Source: Nonomuraea sp. NEAU-A123 | GTDB lineage: Bacteria; Actinomycetota; Actinomycetes; Streptosporangiales; Streptosporangiaceae | DNA length: 64,000 nt | Assembly (NCBI RefSeq): GCF_018603905.1 | Contig: NZ_JAHFZZ010000015.1 | Span: forward strand, 215,405 to 279,404 | Reading direction: 5' to 3' | Shown: piece by piece, positions 42,264-50,507 of the stretch | Numbering within the stretch: position 1 is the first letter of the stretch | Layout of the letters: each line of letters opens with the position of its first letter | Translations under genes and position numbers: made by a program | The notes under the pieces: generated by a model | The model's input: only the letters and a program-made list of their open reading frames with translations | Database searches by the model: none | Told to the model about the DNA's origin: nothing

Positions 42264-43058
42264 TTACAGCTCCTTGAGGCAGCCTCCGTCGATCACCAGG
42301 TCGGCGCCCGCCGTGCTGCCGGAGCGCGGCGAGACGAGCAGCGCGATCGCGTCGGCGACCTCCTGCGGGGCGACCAGACGGCCGGTCGTCAGCTTCATCA
42401 TCTCAGGGGCCACCTGGGTGATCACGCTGTCCCGGTCGGAGCCGACCATGCCCGCGAAGACGTCCGCCGCGCCGCCCTCGTCGGTCCACCAGGGGGTGAG
42501 CACGGGCCCGGGAGAGACCGTGTTCACCCGGATGCCCTGCGGGCCGTACTCCTCGTCGACCGCCTTGCTGACGTAGGTCAGCGCCGACTTGGCCGCGCCG
42601 TAGTCCATGTTCATCGCCGACGGCTGCCTGGCGCTGACCGAGGAGACGTTGACGATCGAGCCGCCACCGCCCTCCAGCATGACCGGTACGGCCGAACGGA
42701 TCATACGGATGGCGGAGAACAGGTTGAACTCGAACATCGCCTGCCAGGTGGCGTCGTCCGAGTTCATGAAGCCGGCGTGCGGCAGCGTCACGCCGGGCGG
42801 CGGCCCACCGGCGTTGTTGACCAGGATGTCGAGCCGCCCGAACTCCTCGACCGCGCGGGCCACCACCTCGGCGGGCGCCTGCGGGTCCATCAGGTCGACC
42901 GGAACGTGCACCGCCTTCTGGGGCAGTTCGGGGGTGCGGGTCCTGGAGGCCGCGACGACGTGGACGCCTTCCTCGATCAGAGTGGTGGTCACGGCCAGGC
43001 CGATGCCCTTGGACGCCCCGGTGACGATGGCGACGCGGCCGGCGAGTTGCAGATCCAT
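42264..43058 (-). CDS. SDR family oxidoreductase
   Basis: A short-chain dehydrogenase/reductase of 264 residues. The NAD(P) motif TGASKGIG is at ~13-20, NNAGG near 85, and the catalytic Ser and Tyr-x3-Lys in VNVSSVSARQ and MDYGAAKSA. The charged residue pattern after the second strand does not settle NADH against NADPH. Substrate unknown. The ATG at 43058 follows AAGGAA. It lies 51 bases downstream of the ThiF-like gene in the same direction and could act in the same pathway. Confidence 0.9.
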   Translation of the reverse strand: MDLQLAGRVAIVTGASKGIGLAVTTTLIEEGVHVVAASRTRTPELPQKAVHVPVDLMDPQAPAEVVARAVEEFGRLDILVNNAGGPPPGVTLPHAGFMNSDDATWQAMFEFNLFSAIRMIRSAVPVMLEGGGGSIVNVSSVSARQPSAMNMDYGAAKSALTYVSKAVDEEYGPQGIRVNTVSPGPVLTPWWTDEGGAADVFAGMVGSDRDSVITQVAPEMMKLTTGRLVAPQEVADAIALLVSPRSGSTAGADLVIDGGCLKEL

Positions 43059-43109
43059 GGTGTTCCTTCGGTTCCGGTGTTCTTACGCCGGGAGAACACC
43101 GCGAGCGCG

Positions 43110-44108
43110 CTACCGGTTGCAGGAGCAGCGGGGACCGTCGAGGAAGTGCAGCTCGCCGTGGGCGAAGTCGAGGTGGGCGCGGCGGTTGAGCGTGGGGCAC
43201 TCGGACGTGGCGACGTACTGGACGATGTCGTGCACCGCCCAGGCCGCGATGACCGTGTTGGTGGCGCCGAACGACCACGGCGTGGGGCCGTGGCCGCCCT
43301 CCAGCAGCCTCTCCCGCGACAGCCCGGCCTCACGGGCCTGTTCGAAGCAGACGTGGCAGTGCCCGTCGCGGGGGGACAGCAGCGGGCCCCAGTAGCCGTG
43401 TTCGTGGCCGACCGCCGCCCGGCTCATGGCCACGCCCCGCTCGCGGCACCATCGCCAGACCATGTCGGCCAGTTCGGCGGGCTCGTCGGCGCCGATGAGG
43501 ACGAGGTCCACGTGCGGCAGGCCGTCGAGGTCGGCGCCACCGGCGACGCGCCGCCGTACGGGCACCACCTCGGTCTCGGGCGCGAAGTCGCGCAGCCGCG
43601 CGCTGAGCGCCTCGACCTTGGGCGCGCCCACGTCTCTCGTCGTGTACGGCAGTTGCCTGTTGAGGTTGTGCAGCTCGACCACGTCGGGATCGACGGCCAC
43701 GATGCGCCCGACCCCGGCGGCGCCGAGGTGCTGGGCGGCGACCGCGCCGATGCCGCCCACGCCGAGGAGCATGATCGAGCAGGCGGCGATCCGCGACTGG
43801 AGCTCGCGCGCGTCGGGGGCGAAGAGCGTCAGGTAGCCGTGCTGGCGGGCGAGCCGGCCGGTGGATTCGGCCGGCGACTGCGGCGGCTCCGAGGTGAGCC
43901 AGCCCATGTGCGTCAGCGCCGCCACCAGGTCGGCCAGCAGCCGGTCGGCGTTGATCTCGCTGTCGTCGACGCCGCTGCGGAGCAGCGTCACCGCCTGCTC
44001 GACGCGGTCGAGGTCGCCCCGCAGCGACAAACCGTCACGCGAGCCGGTCGACAGGATGACCTGGTCGCCGGCGTTCGTGACGAGCACGGAGTCGACGAGC
44101 CGTCTCAT
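43110..44108 (-). CDS. ThiF/E1-like adenylyltransferase with RRE-like N-terminus
   Basis: A 332-residue E1-like enzyme. The ATP-binding core has LLGVGGIGAVAAQHL (Gly motif 116-121), the Asp of AVDPDVVELHNLNRQ (140-152) and the Arg/Gln that follow. A likely zinc site is formed by Cys251, Cys254 (CHVC) and Cys328, Cys330 (CSC) at the C-terminus. Residues 1-~75 resemble a PqqD/RRE-type winged-helix peptide-recognition domain, as in PaaA- or cyclodehydratase-type RiPP enzymes. No thioester Cys typical of true E1 is apparent. The ATG at 44108 follows AGGGAG overlapping the stop of a 37-codon ORF. The substrate may be that peptide. Confidence 0.8.
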   Translation of the reverse strand: MRRLVDSVLVTNAGDQVILSTGSRDGLSLRGDLDRVEQAVTLLRSGVDDSEINADRLLADLVAALTHMGWLTSEPPQSPAESTGRLARQHGYLTLFAPDARELQSRIAACSIMLLGVGGIGAVAAQHLGAAGVGRIVAVDPDVVELHNLNRQLPYTTRDVGAPKVEALSARLRDFAPETEVVPVRRRVAGGADLDGLPHVDLVLIGADEPAELADMVWRWCRERGVAMSRAAVGHEHGYWGPLLSPRDGHCHVCFEQAREAGLSRERLLEGGHGPTPWSFGATNTVIAAWAVHDIVQYVATSECPTLNRRAHLDFAHGELHFLDGPRCSCNR

Positions 44109-44117
44109 GCGCGCTCC

Positions 44118-44231
44118 CTAGGTGTCGAACCCATGGGTATCCAGCGATTTCGCGACGGAGCGGTCCATCGGGACGGCCACGTCCGAGCCGGCGGTCTTGC
44201 GCCGCCGTCGTGCCTTACTCGGTTTCCCCAT
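44118..44231 (-). CDS. Possible 37-residue precursor-like peptide upstream of the ThiF gene
   Basis: An ORF of 37 codons ending in TAG 9 bases before the ThiF start. The product begins Met-Gly-Lys-Pro-Ser-Lys, has a basic Arg run, then GSDVAVPMDRSVAKSLDT and ends Gly-Phe-Asp-Thr. About 80% of third positions are G or C, compatible with coding but below strong genes here. The ribosome site is poor (AAGG abuts the ATG). A TTGACA at 44258-44253 could start a transcript inside it. Position and size suit a RiPP precursor, but translation is not proven. Confidence 0.4.
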   Translation of the reverse strand: MGKPSKARRRRKTAGSDVAVPMDRSVAKSLDTHGFDT

Positions 44232-44270
44232 CCTTGATGGGCTGACCGATCATGTCAAGATCTGTTGAGT

Positions 44271-45167
44271 TCAGAAGAAAGGCGGGAATGCCGGGCCGCG
44301 GCGCAGTCTCAGCTCGTTCAGCAGCTGCTGGATGACCTCGCGGACATGATCCGTGAGGTTGAACACCAGCACCGGGTCGTCGGCGTCCGACGCGTCGTAC
44401 TCGTCGGTGCGAATGGGCTCCCCGAACTGGATCATCCACTTCGACGGCAGCGGCACCAGGCCGAGCGGGCCGAGCAGCGGGAAGAGCGGCGTGATCGGCA
44501 GGTAAGGGAGGCCGAGCAGCCTGGCCAGCGAGGGCAGATCGCCGATCTTGGGGTAGATCTCCTCGGCGCCCACGATGGCGGTGGGCAGGATCGGCACCCC
44601 GGCGCGGATCGCCGACGCGACGAACCCGCCGCGGCCGAAGCGCTGCAGCTTGTAGCGCTCGGAGAACGGCTTGCCGACGCCCTTGAAGCCCTCGGGGAAC
44701 ACCCCGACCAGCTCGCCCTTGCGCAGCAGCCGGTCGGCGTCCTCGCGGCAGGCCAGCGTGTGGCCGGTCTTGCGCGACAGGTGGGCGAGCATCGGGAGCT
44801 GGTAGACCAGGTCGGCGCCGAGCAGCCGCAGCGGCCGCTCCGCCTCGTCGTGCAGGGCCACCTGCATCATCAGCGCGTCGACCGGCAGCGTGCCCGAGTG
44901 GTTGGCCACGACCAGCGCGCCACCCTCGTCGGGAACGTTCTTCAGGTCGACGGTCTCCACCCTGAACCAGCGGTGGTAGAGGGGCCGGATCAGCTCCAGC
45001 AGCACCTTGTCCGTCAGCTCGGCGTCATAGCCGAACTCGTCGACCTCGTAGTCGCCGGTGATGCGCCTGCGGATGAAGGCCAGCAGCTTGGCGAGGGGCT
45101 CCGGCTCCTCGAAGGACGGTGCCGCGCTGATGGGAATCACGCGGGCCTCGTCGTCTGGGACGGTCAA
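44271..45167 (-). CDS. 1-acyl-glycerol-3-phosphate-type acyltransferase
   Basis: A lysophospholipid acyltransferase of about 298 residues. The catalytic motif VVANHSGTLPVDA (His-x4-Asp-like) is at ~85-97, GVFPEGFKGVGKPF is the glycerophosphate-binding region, and VPILPTAIVGAEE follows. It would act at the membrane in phospholipid or glycolipid synthesis. The frame is open to 45419; TTG at 45167 was preferred because it makes a TTGA overlap with the epimerase stop, but a start a few codons later is possible. Conserved companion of the epimerase gene. Confidence 0.88.
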   Translation of the reverse strand: MTVPDDEARVIPISAAPSFEEPEPLAKLLAFIRRRITGDYEVDEFGYDAELTDKVLLELIRPLYHRWFRVETVDLKNVPDEGGALVVANHSGTLPVDALMMQVALHDEAERPLRLLGADLVYQLPMLAHLSRKTGHTLACREDADRLLRKGELVGVFPEGFKGVGKPFSERYKLQRFGRGGFVASAIRAGVPILPTAIVGAEEIYPKIGDLPSLARLLGLPYLPITPLFPLLGPLGLVPLPSKWMIQFGEPIRTDEYDASDADDPVLVFNLTDHVREVIQQLLNELRLRRGPAFPPFF

Positions 45168-46159
45168 TGCCGCACACCTCCGAGCGGGTGCAGCCCCCGC
45201 GAGAGCAGAAAGTCGTCGTACGCCGCTCCGGTGGTGAACTTCGGCTTCCAGCCCAGCTCGGCCTCCAGCCTGGAGCAGTCGACCACCCGGCCGTAGCTCA
45301 TCAACCGGACCTGCTCGGGCGAGTAGTCGACCAGGCCGGCCCGGCGCGCGGAATCGCCCAGCAGCCGGAAGGCGGGCGAGAACAGCGGCAGCGTCGGCCG
45401 CCCCGCCCGGCGCGCGCACTGCGACAGCAGCAACACGCCTGCCCCGGCCACGTTGAACGTGCCGGGGTGATCTTCGGTCGCCATCCGGCGCAGCACCTCG
45501 ACGGCGTCGTCCTCATGGACGAACTGCAGCCTCGGGTCGAAGCCGAACACGGTCGGCAGCACCGGCTGGGTGAAGTAACGGGTCAGCGGCGAGTCGACAC
45601 CCGGACCCATGAAGTTGGCGAAACGCAGCAGCGACACCGCCATGTCGGGCCGACGGCGCGCGAAACCCCGCACATAGCCCTCGACCTCGACCGCGTCCTT
45701 GGCGTAACCGTGGCTGGGGCCCTCGTGCGACTCCAGGTCCTCGGTGAACACCGCCGGATCCCGTGGCGACGAACCGTAGACGGCGGTGGTCGAACGGACC
45801 ACCACACGCCGCACGGTCGTCGACCGCTGGCAGGCACCGAGCAACTGCATGGTGCCGATGACGTTGTGCTCCTTCATCACGGCCCTGCCCGCGCTCCTCG
45901 ACGGAGCGCTGACCAGGCTCATGTGCACAACGGTGTCGATGTCGGCAGCCGCGATCACCTGGGCGATGTCGGGGCTGCGCAGATCGACCCGGACGAACTC
46001 CGTCCGGCCGAGGGAGATGCCGCCATCTCGCGTCAGCGAGGGCGGCGGCACGGTGTCTACTCCGATGACGCGGCTGATGTCCGGGTCTGCGGCGAGAACG
46101 CTCGCCAGCCGGGCGCCCACGTGGCGCGAGACCCCGGTGACGAGCACGGTGTGGGTCAT
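45164..46159 (-). CDS. NAD-dependent epimerase/dehydratase family protein
   Basis: An extended SDR of 331 residues. The N-terminal nucleotide-binding motif is VTGVSRHVGARLA, the second Asp-rich strand is RVDLRSPDI, and the catalytic Tyr-x3-Lys is in HGYAKDAVE after YGSSPRDP. It resembles sugar-nucleotide epimerases, but several family members in this locus are of unknown substrate. The ATG at 46159 follows the bS22 gene by 22 bases, and it is coupled to the acyltransferase gene by a stop-start overlap. Confidence 0.88.
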   Translation of the reverse strand: MTHTVLVTGVSRHVGARLASVLAADPDISRVIGVDTVPPPSLTRDGGISLGRTEFVRVDLRSPDIAQVIAAADIDTVVHMSLVSAPSRSAGRAVMKEHNVIGTMQLLGACQRSTTVRRVVVRSTTAVYGSSPRDPAVFTEDLESHEGPSHGYAKDAVEVEGYVRGFARRRPDMAVSLLRFANFMGPGVDSPLTRYFTQPVLPTVFGFDPRLQFVHEDDAVEVLRRMATEDHPGTFNVAGAGVLLLSQCARRAGRPTLPLFSPAFRLLGDSARRAGLVDYSPEQVRLMSYGRVVDCSRLEAELGWKPKFTTGAAYDDFLLSRGLHPLGGVRH

Positions 46160-46181
46160 CAGCGCCTCGCAGCTGCGTCTG

Positions 46182-46280
46182 TTACTTCTTGTTACGCCGC
46201 TGGATGCGCGTCTTCTTGAGCAGCTTGCGGTGCTTCTTCTTGGCCATCCGCTTGCGGCGCTTCTTGATCACAGAGCCCAC
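46182..46280 (-). CDS. Small ribosomal protein bS22 (AURKAIP1/COX24 domain)
   Basis: A 32-residue, extremely basic protein starting Gly-Ser-Val-Ile-Lys-Lys-Arg-Arg-Lys-Arg and ending in RIQRRNKK. It matches the actinobacterial AURKAIP1/COX24-domain peptide identified as ribosomal protein bS22 in mycobacteria. The start is GTG at 46280 with a G-rich stretch upstream; the stop is TAA. It lies between bdtA and the epimerase gene, an arrangement shared with Streptomyces. Confidence 0.9.
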   Translation of the reverse strand: MGSVIKKRRKRMAKKKHRKLLKKTRIQRRNKK

Positions 46281-46379
46281 GGGACCCCCAGGTACTGATA
46301 GCAAGTCTGATCGATGCGCGAGCGCACACCGGCTCACAGACTACCGGCGATCGCCTGTGGATCGCGCCCTGGGGGGTGA

Positions 46380-46405
46380 GCCCGGCCGCTCAGCGGCGGC
46401 CGGGC
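46380..46405. terminator. Hairpin between bdtA and bS22
   Basis: A perfect 10-bp GC stem (GCCCGGCCGC/GCGGCCGGGC) with a 6-base loop lies about 50 bases beyond the bdtA stop. It probably ends or attenuates the bdtA transcript ahead of the bS22 gene. No U-tract follows. Confidence 0.55.
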
Positions 46406-46455
46406 GTCGCCCACGACGGCATTCACGGCGTGTGGCATACGCCGCTACCTCAGTT

Positions 46456-46659
46456 CTAGCCTGCCTCGATGTAGGCCTCCCGCAGATAGTCGTGGACCGC
46501 CTGCTCGGGCACCCTGAACGACCGGCCGACACGGATGGCCGGCAGCTCGCCAGAGTGCACCAGGCGGTACACCGTCATCTTGGACACCCGCATGACCGTG
46601 GCCACTTCCGCCACGGTCAGGAACTTCACCTCGCTGAGAGGTCTTTCGCCTGCACCCAT
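46456..46659 (-). CDS. bdtA: BdtA-like excisionase-fold DNA-binding protein
   Basis: A 67-residue MerR/excisionase-type helix-turn-helix protein: FLTVAEVATVMRVSKMTVYR forms the two DNA-binding helices and IRVGRSFRVPEQAVHDYL the wing. It is close to Streptomyces BdtA, named as a BldD target. The frame is open to an ATG at 46707, but the ATG at 46659 has GAGG 7 bases upstream and gives the family length. Regulatory targets are unknown. It is related in fold to BldC elsewhere in the window. Confidence 0.85.
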   Translation of the reverse strand: MGAGERPLSEVKFLTVAEVATVMRVSKMTVYRLVHSGELPAIRVGRSFRVPEQAVHDYLREAYIEAG

Positions 46660-46971
46660 CGGACGCCTCTTCCGCACGTGTTTACGGGTTATCCCCACTG
46701 GTGCCATTGCTCACGCACGTGTACTGCCGTCAGCGTAAGTCGGGACTCCGATAGCGCAAACCCCCTATTTTCTCAGTTGACGGAGCCACCTGTCAGCCAA
46801 ACCAGCAAAGATGCTGGTTAACCACTGGCTTGAGCACCTCGCCTAGACGTTGGAACTGTCCAACTTGTCACACATAAGAGTCGCCCAGGCCGCCTCAAAA
46901 GTTGGCAAAGGGACAGCGAGCCTCTTGGAATGCAGGCGCGAAAAGACCGTATGGGGATGACCGAATTGAAC
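46660..46971. other. Intergenic region upstream of bdtA
   Basis: About 310 bases without a convincing gene. It holds two perfect inverted repeats: AACCAGCA/TGCTGGTT with loop AAGA (46800-46819) and GTTGGA/TCCAAC with loop ACTG (46849-46864). I see no clear -35/-10 pair. The repeats may be operators or leader hairpins of bdtA transcribed to the left. Confidence 0.6.
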
Positions 46972-47754
46972 TCAAGGGGTCTGTGAGGCTCGTGTGACCA
47001 GGTGCGCGGTCAACGGTCCGTAGTGGCGCGGTAGCACATTGTCGTCCAACGGGACGACAACGTCGATCTTTCCCTCCGCCTCGCCCAGGAAGAGTCCGGG
47101 GTCGTTGCTGTCGGCGAACGCCACCGTCGGCACACCCGCCTCTCCGGCCGCCCCCGCCCACCCGTGGTCGGCGATGACGAGGTCCGGCGACGCGTCTCCC
47201 AGCACGGTGAGCATCCGCTCCATCGGGGCCGAGTCGTGGGTGTGCACGAACCCGCCCTTGTCATCGAGCATCGCGATGTCCTGGAGATAGCGGATCTTGC
47301 GCGCGCGTCCGAAGCCCGACCCGGAGTAGGTCCATCCCTCGGCCGGCGTCAGCAGCGTCGCCCCGCGCTCGACGGCGAACCGGGCGAGCGGCAGGTGGAC
47401 GGCGAGCAGGCCCGTGGGGTGCCCGGTGGCGAACAGCAGCCGCGGGTTCTCCCGCGACAGCACGCCGGCGATCCGGTCGGCCATGGCGTCGAGCGCGTCG
47501 ATCGTCAGGTCGGGGTCGATGGTGTCCTGGCCCCGGCGGTGTCCAGGATCGGCTTTCACCCCCGCGGACTTGGCCATCTGCGCGAGGACGTCCCGGAACG
47601 ACCACGGCTGTTCGAGGGTCAGTCCCAGCAGGTAGTACGGGTCGCGGTTGGCCGCCGAACTGTAGTGGTCGAGGTTGTTCTCGCGCGAAGTCGCGACCTC
47701 GCCGGCGATCCTGGTCCGGATCAGGTGTTCACGGAGTTGGTCGCGGCTGAGCAC
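46972..47754 (-). CDS. Conserved actinobacterial protein, possible phosphatase-like
   Basis: A soluble protein of 260 residues conserved beside acuC-like and bdtA genes in actinomycetes, where it is often labelled a phosphatase without strong support. Visible features are LLFATGHPTGLLAVHL, followed by GWTYSGSGFGRAR, an Asp-His pair in VIADHGWAGAA, and FADSNDPGLFLGEAEGK. These suggest a Rossmann-like alpha/beta fold with conserved His and Asp residues that could bind metal. The start is GTG at 47754, 8 bases after the preceding gene. I cannot assign a reaction. Confidence 0.75.
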   Translation of the reverse strand: MLSRDQLREHLIRTRIAGEVATSRENNLDHYSSAANRDPYYLLGLTLEQPWSFRDVLAQMAKSAGVKADPGHRRGQDTIDPDLTIDALDAMADRIAGVLSRENPRLLFATGHPTGLLAVHLPLARFAVERGATLLTPAEGWTYSGSGFGRARKIRYLQDIAMLDDKGGFVHTHDSAPMERMLTVLGDASPDLVIADHGWAGAAGEAGVPTVAFADSNDPGLFLGEAEGKIDVVVPLDDNVLPRHYGPLTAHLVTRASQTP

Positions 47755-47762
47755 AGCTCTCC

Positions 47763-48926
47763 CTAAGGCATCGGGTCGAGGCCGTGCAGGGGGAAGACCG
47801 CCTGTCGGGTCGCCATGACCGCACGGTCGATGGGGTCTGCTGGGTCATAACCACCCGACAGGTCACGAAATTCCGGACGTCTACCATCCGTCATGGTCAG
47901 CGGGGCCGCCTCCCCCGTCCGCTCCCGGACGAAAGCCCGCCACGCCGGGGGTGTCTGGGTGGCCGGATCGAGCGGATGCCCGGACAGCTCGGCGATCAGG
48001 TGCGTCCAGGCCCGCGGCACCACCTGGACCAGTTCGTAGCCGCCGCCGCCCGTCGCGATCCACCGGCCGCCGGCCGTCTCGTGGGCCAGCCGGTGCAGGT
48101 AGGCGTAGGCGGTGCGCTGCCCGTCGACGCTGAGCATCAGGTTGGCGAGCGGGTCGAGCGCGTGGCTGTCGCAGCCGTGCTGGGTCACCAGGATGTCCGG
48201 CCGGAACTCACGCAGCAGCGGCGGCACGATCGAGTCGAAGGCCCGCAGCCAGCCCGCGTCTCCGCAGCCCGCGGGCAGCGCCACGTTGACCGCCGAGCCC
48301 TCGGCGCCGGTCTCCCCGGGGAACCCGGTGCCGGGGAACAGCGTGCGCGGGCTCTCGTGCAGGCTGATCGTCAGCACCCGGGGGTCGTCGTAGAACAGCG
48401 CCTGCACGCCGTCGCCGTGGTGCACGTCGACGTCCACGTAGGCGATGCGGCCGACCCCCTGCGCGAGCAGCCAGGCGATGGCCAGCGCCGGATCGTTGTA
48501 GACGCAGAAGCCGCTGGCGCAGCCGGCCATCGCGTGGTGCAGGCCGCCGGCGATGTTGACCGCGTGCTCGGCCGTGCCCTCCCAGACCGCGCGGGCGGCG
48601 GCCAGGCTGGCGCCCGCGATCAGCGCGGAGGCGTCGTGCACGCCCTTGAAAGCGGGATTGTCGGGCGTGCCGAGCCCCACGGACAGGTCGGGGCCGCCCG
48701 AGGCCGAGACGCGCTTGACCGCCTCGATGTAGTCACGCTTGTGCACCATGGCCAGCTCGTCGTCGGTGGCGGGCACGCAGCCGGCCACCTCGATCTTGTC
48801 GAGCACGCCGAGCTCGCGGGCCAGCGCCATCGTCAGCTCCACCCTGACGGGCGCCAGCGGATGGCCCGGCCCGAAGTCATAGGAGGTGAGAGCATCGTCC
48901 CAGATGGCCCGTGCCGTCGAACTCAT
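47763..48926 (-). CDS. AcuC-type / histone-deacetylase-family protein
   Basis: A zinc-dependent deacetylase-fold protein of 387 residues. The catalytic His pair is in AGGLHHAMAG, the zinc ligands are in YVDVDVHHGDGVQ, a later Asp lies in HGCDSHALDP, and the Gly-rich loop is GGGGYELVQVVPRAW. AcuC proteins deacetylate lysines, for example on acetyl-CoA synthetase; the substrate here is unknown. The ATG at 48926 is clear. It leads a two-gene unit with the conserved protein downstream. Confidence 0.9.
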   Translation of the reverse strand: MSSTARAIWDDALTSYDFGPGHPLAPVRVELTMALARELGVLDKIEVAGCVPATDDELAMVHKRDYIEAVKRVSASGGPDLSVGLGTPDNPAFKGVHDASALIAGASLAAARAVWEGTAEHAVNIAGGLHHAMAGCASGFCVYNDPALAIAWLLAQGVGRIAYVDVDVHHGDGVQALFYDDPRVLTISLHESPRTLFPGTGFPGETGAEGSAVNVALPAGCGDAGWLRAFDSIVPPLLREFRPDILVTQHGCDSHALDPLANLMLSVDGQRTAYAYLHRLAHETAGGRWIATGGGGYELVQVVPRAWTHLIAELSGHPLDPATQTPPAWRAFVRERTGEAAPLTMTDGRRPEFRDLSGGYDPADPIDRAVMATRQAVFPLHGLDPMP

Positions 48927-49054
48927 GCCCGCTCCCGTCGCCTCGCCCCTTGAGGCGACGTTACCGCAGCGTCAGCGGAGCACGTCCATACGGTGACGTC
49001 GGCTGTTCCGGCGAAATATCATCACTTTTTCCCACCTGAACATAAGGTTGGATC

Positions 49055-49770
49055 ATGCGCTTCATGCGTCGGATCACGGCCGCATGGCGTTTCTTCCAGC
49101 GTCCACGCGTCTTCGACAGCACGCTGGTGGCCGTGCTCGCCATCGGCGCCAGCATCGGCCTGTACTCCACCTGGCGCGACGGCTACCCGGACGTCGCCAA
49201 GGGCGCCGGTCTCTTCCTCCTCTGCACGTTCCCGCTGCTGTTACGGCGGAGCAGGCCGATCGCCGTCGCCGCGATCGATACGGTCGCCGACGCGCTCGGC
49301 ATGGCCACCGACGTCCTGATCCGGAGATCCTGCTCTTCGACGAGCCCGTCAAACGGGCTGGACCCGGACGGCATCCTGTGGATCCGCACCTTCATGCGGA
49401 AGCTGGCGGCCGAGGGGCGCACGGTGTTCGTCTCCAGCCACCTGATGAGCGAGATGGCGCAGACGGCCGACCACCTGGTGGTGATCGGCAAGGGCGCGCT
49501 GACGCCGACACGAGCGTGTCGGAGTTCATCGGGCGCAGCTCGCAGGCGTACGTACGGGTGCGCTCGCCGCGGCTGGCCGAGGTGGCCGAGCTGATCAGGG
49601 TCGGCGAGCCGCACGGCGACCACCTGCGGGTGACCGGGGTGACGCCGCTGGAGATCGGCACGATCACCGCGCGGGCCGGGTTGCCGCTGGAGGAGCTGAC
49701 GCTCGTCCAGCCCTCGCTCGAAGCGGCCTACATGGAGCTCACCAAGGACAGCTTGGAGTTCACGTCATGA
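49055..49770 (+). pseudogene. Chimeric remnant: sensor-kinase N-terminus joined to a frameshifted ABC ATPase C-terminus
   Basis: From ATG 49055 to about 49317 the frame encodes an N-terminal sensor histidine kinase region (RVFDSTLVAVLAIGAS..., then PLLLRRSRPIAVAAI). At about 49318 the sequence becomes an ABC ATPase starting at its Walker B (DPEILLFDEP) in another frame. An extra A in the AAA at 49351-49353 shifts the frame into NGLDPDGILWIRTFMRKL and VFVSSHLMSEMAQTADHLVVIG. A missing base near 49502 shifts it back to SVSEFIGRSSQAYVRV and the end at 49770. Walker A is absent, so it is non-functional. The stop still overlaps the permease start. Confidence 0.8.
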
Positions 49771-50507
49771 TGGACATCCTCAGGTCCGAGTGGACCAAGA
49801 TCCGATCCGTCCGATCCACCGTGTGGACGCTGGCCGTCACCGCCGCGCTGATGCTGGGCTTCGCCGCCCTCATCGGCGCCGCGGCCAAGAGCACGGCCGA
49901 CGGGCCGATCCCGGGCGATCAGGCGGTCACGATGAGCCTGGGCGGTTCGATGCTCGCCGCGCTGTCCATGGCCACCCTGGGCGTTCTGGTGATCTCCAGC
50001 GAGTACCGCACGGGGGGCATCCGCACCTCGTTCATGGCCGTGCCCCAGCGCATGCGCCTGCTGACCGGCAAGATCGTGGTGTTCGTCGCGATCTCGCTGG
50101 TCGTCTGCCTGGTCGCGTCGGCCGGCGCGATCGGCGTCGGCGTGGCGATCTTCCAGCCGCCGTCGATCGAGCTGGGCGACGTGGTGCGCTCCTCGCTCGG
50201 GTCCGGTCTCTACCTCACCGCGTGCGGGCTGTTCGGGCTGGGTCTGGGCACGCTGGTCAGGCACACGCCGGGCGCGATCGTGTCGGCCATCGCGCTGATC
50301 CTGGTGCTGCCCATGATGGCGAACCAGCTCCCGGGCGAGTGGGGCAAGACCGTGGCCGAATACTTCACCACGAACGCCGGCTTGCTGGTCGTGTCCGGCC
50401 AGACCAACGGCTCCCTGGGCCCGTGGAGCGGGTTCGCGGTCTACCTCGCCTGGGTGGCCGTCGCCGTGCTCGCGGGCGGCGTGCTGATGCGGCGGCGCGA
50501 CGCGTGA
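49767..50507 (+). CDS. ABC-2 type transporter permease, probably orphaned
   Basis: A 246-residue membrane protein with about six hydrophobic segments. It begins DILRSEWTKIRSVRSTVWTL, the usual cytoplasmic start of actinobacterial ABC-2 permeases, with EYRTGGIRTSFMAVPQR in the middle. The ATG at 49767 overlaps the stop of the decayed ATPase, preserving the former operon structure. Because its ATPase is broken, the permease may be idle or served by another ATPase. Substrate unknown. It converges on the MacB-type gene with no gap. Confidence 0.85.
   Translation: MMDILRSEWTKIRSVRSTVWTLAVTAALMLGFAALIGAAAKSTADGPIPGDQAVTMSLGGSMLAALSMATLGVLVISSEYRTGGIRTSFMAVPQRMRLLTGKIVVFVAISLVVCLVASAGAIGVGVAIFQPPSIELGDVVRSSLGSGLYLTACGLFGLGLGTLVRHTPGAIVSAIALILVLPMMANQLPGEWGKTVAEYFTTNAGLLVVSGQTNGSLGPWSGFAVYLAWVAVAVLAGGVLMRRRDA

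Noticed and set aside
44215..44439. Minus-strand 74-codon frame spanning the end of the acyltransferase gene
   Set aside because: Most of it lies inside the acyltransferase gene in the wrong frame; only its last few codons are intergenic and they lack a ribosome site.
49048..49770. Reading the region as one intact ABC ATPase or one intact kinase
   Set aside because: Walker A and the signature motif are missing, the kinase part stops before its catalytic domain, and conserved ATPase segments alternate between two frames.
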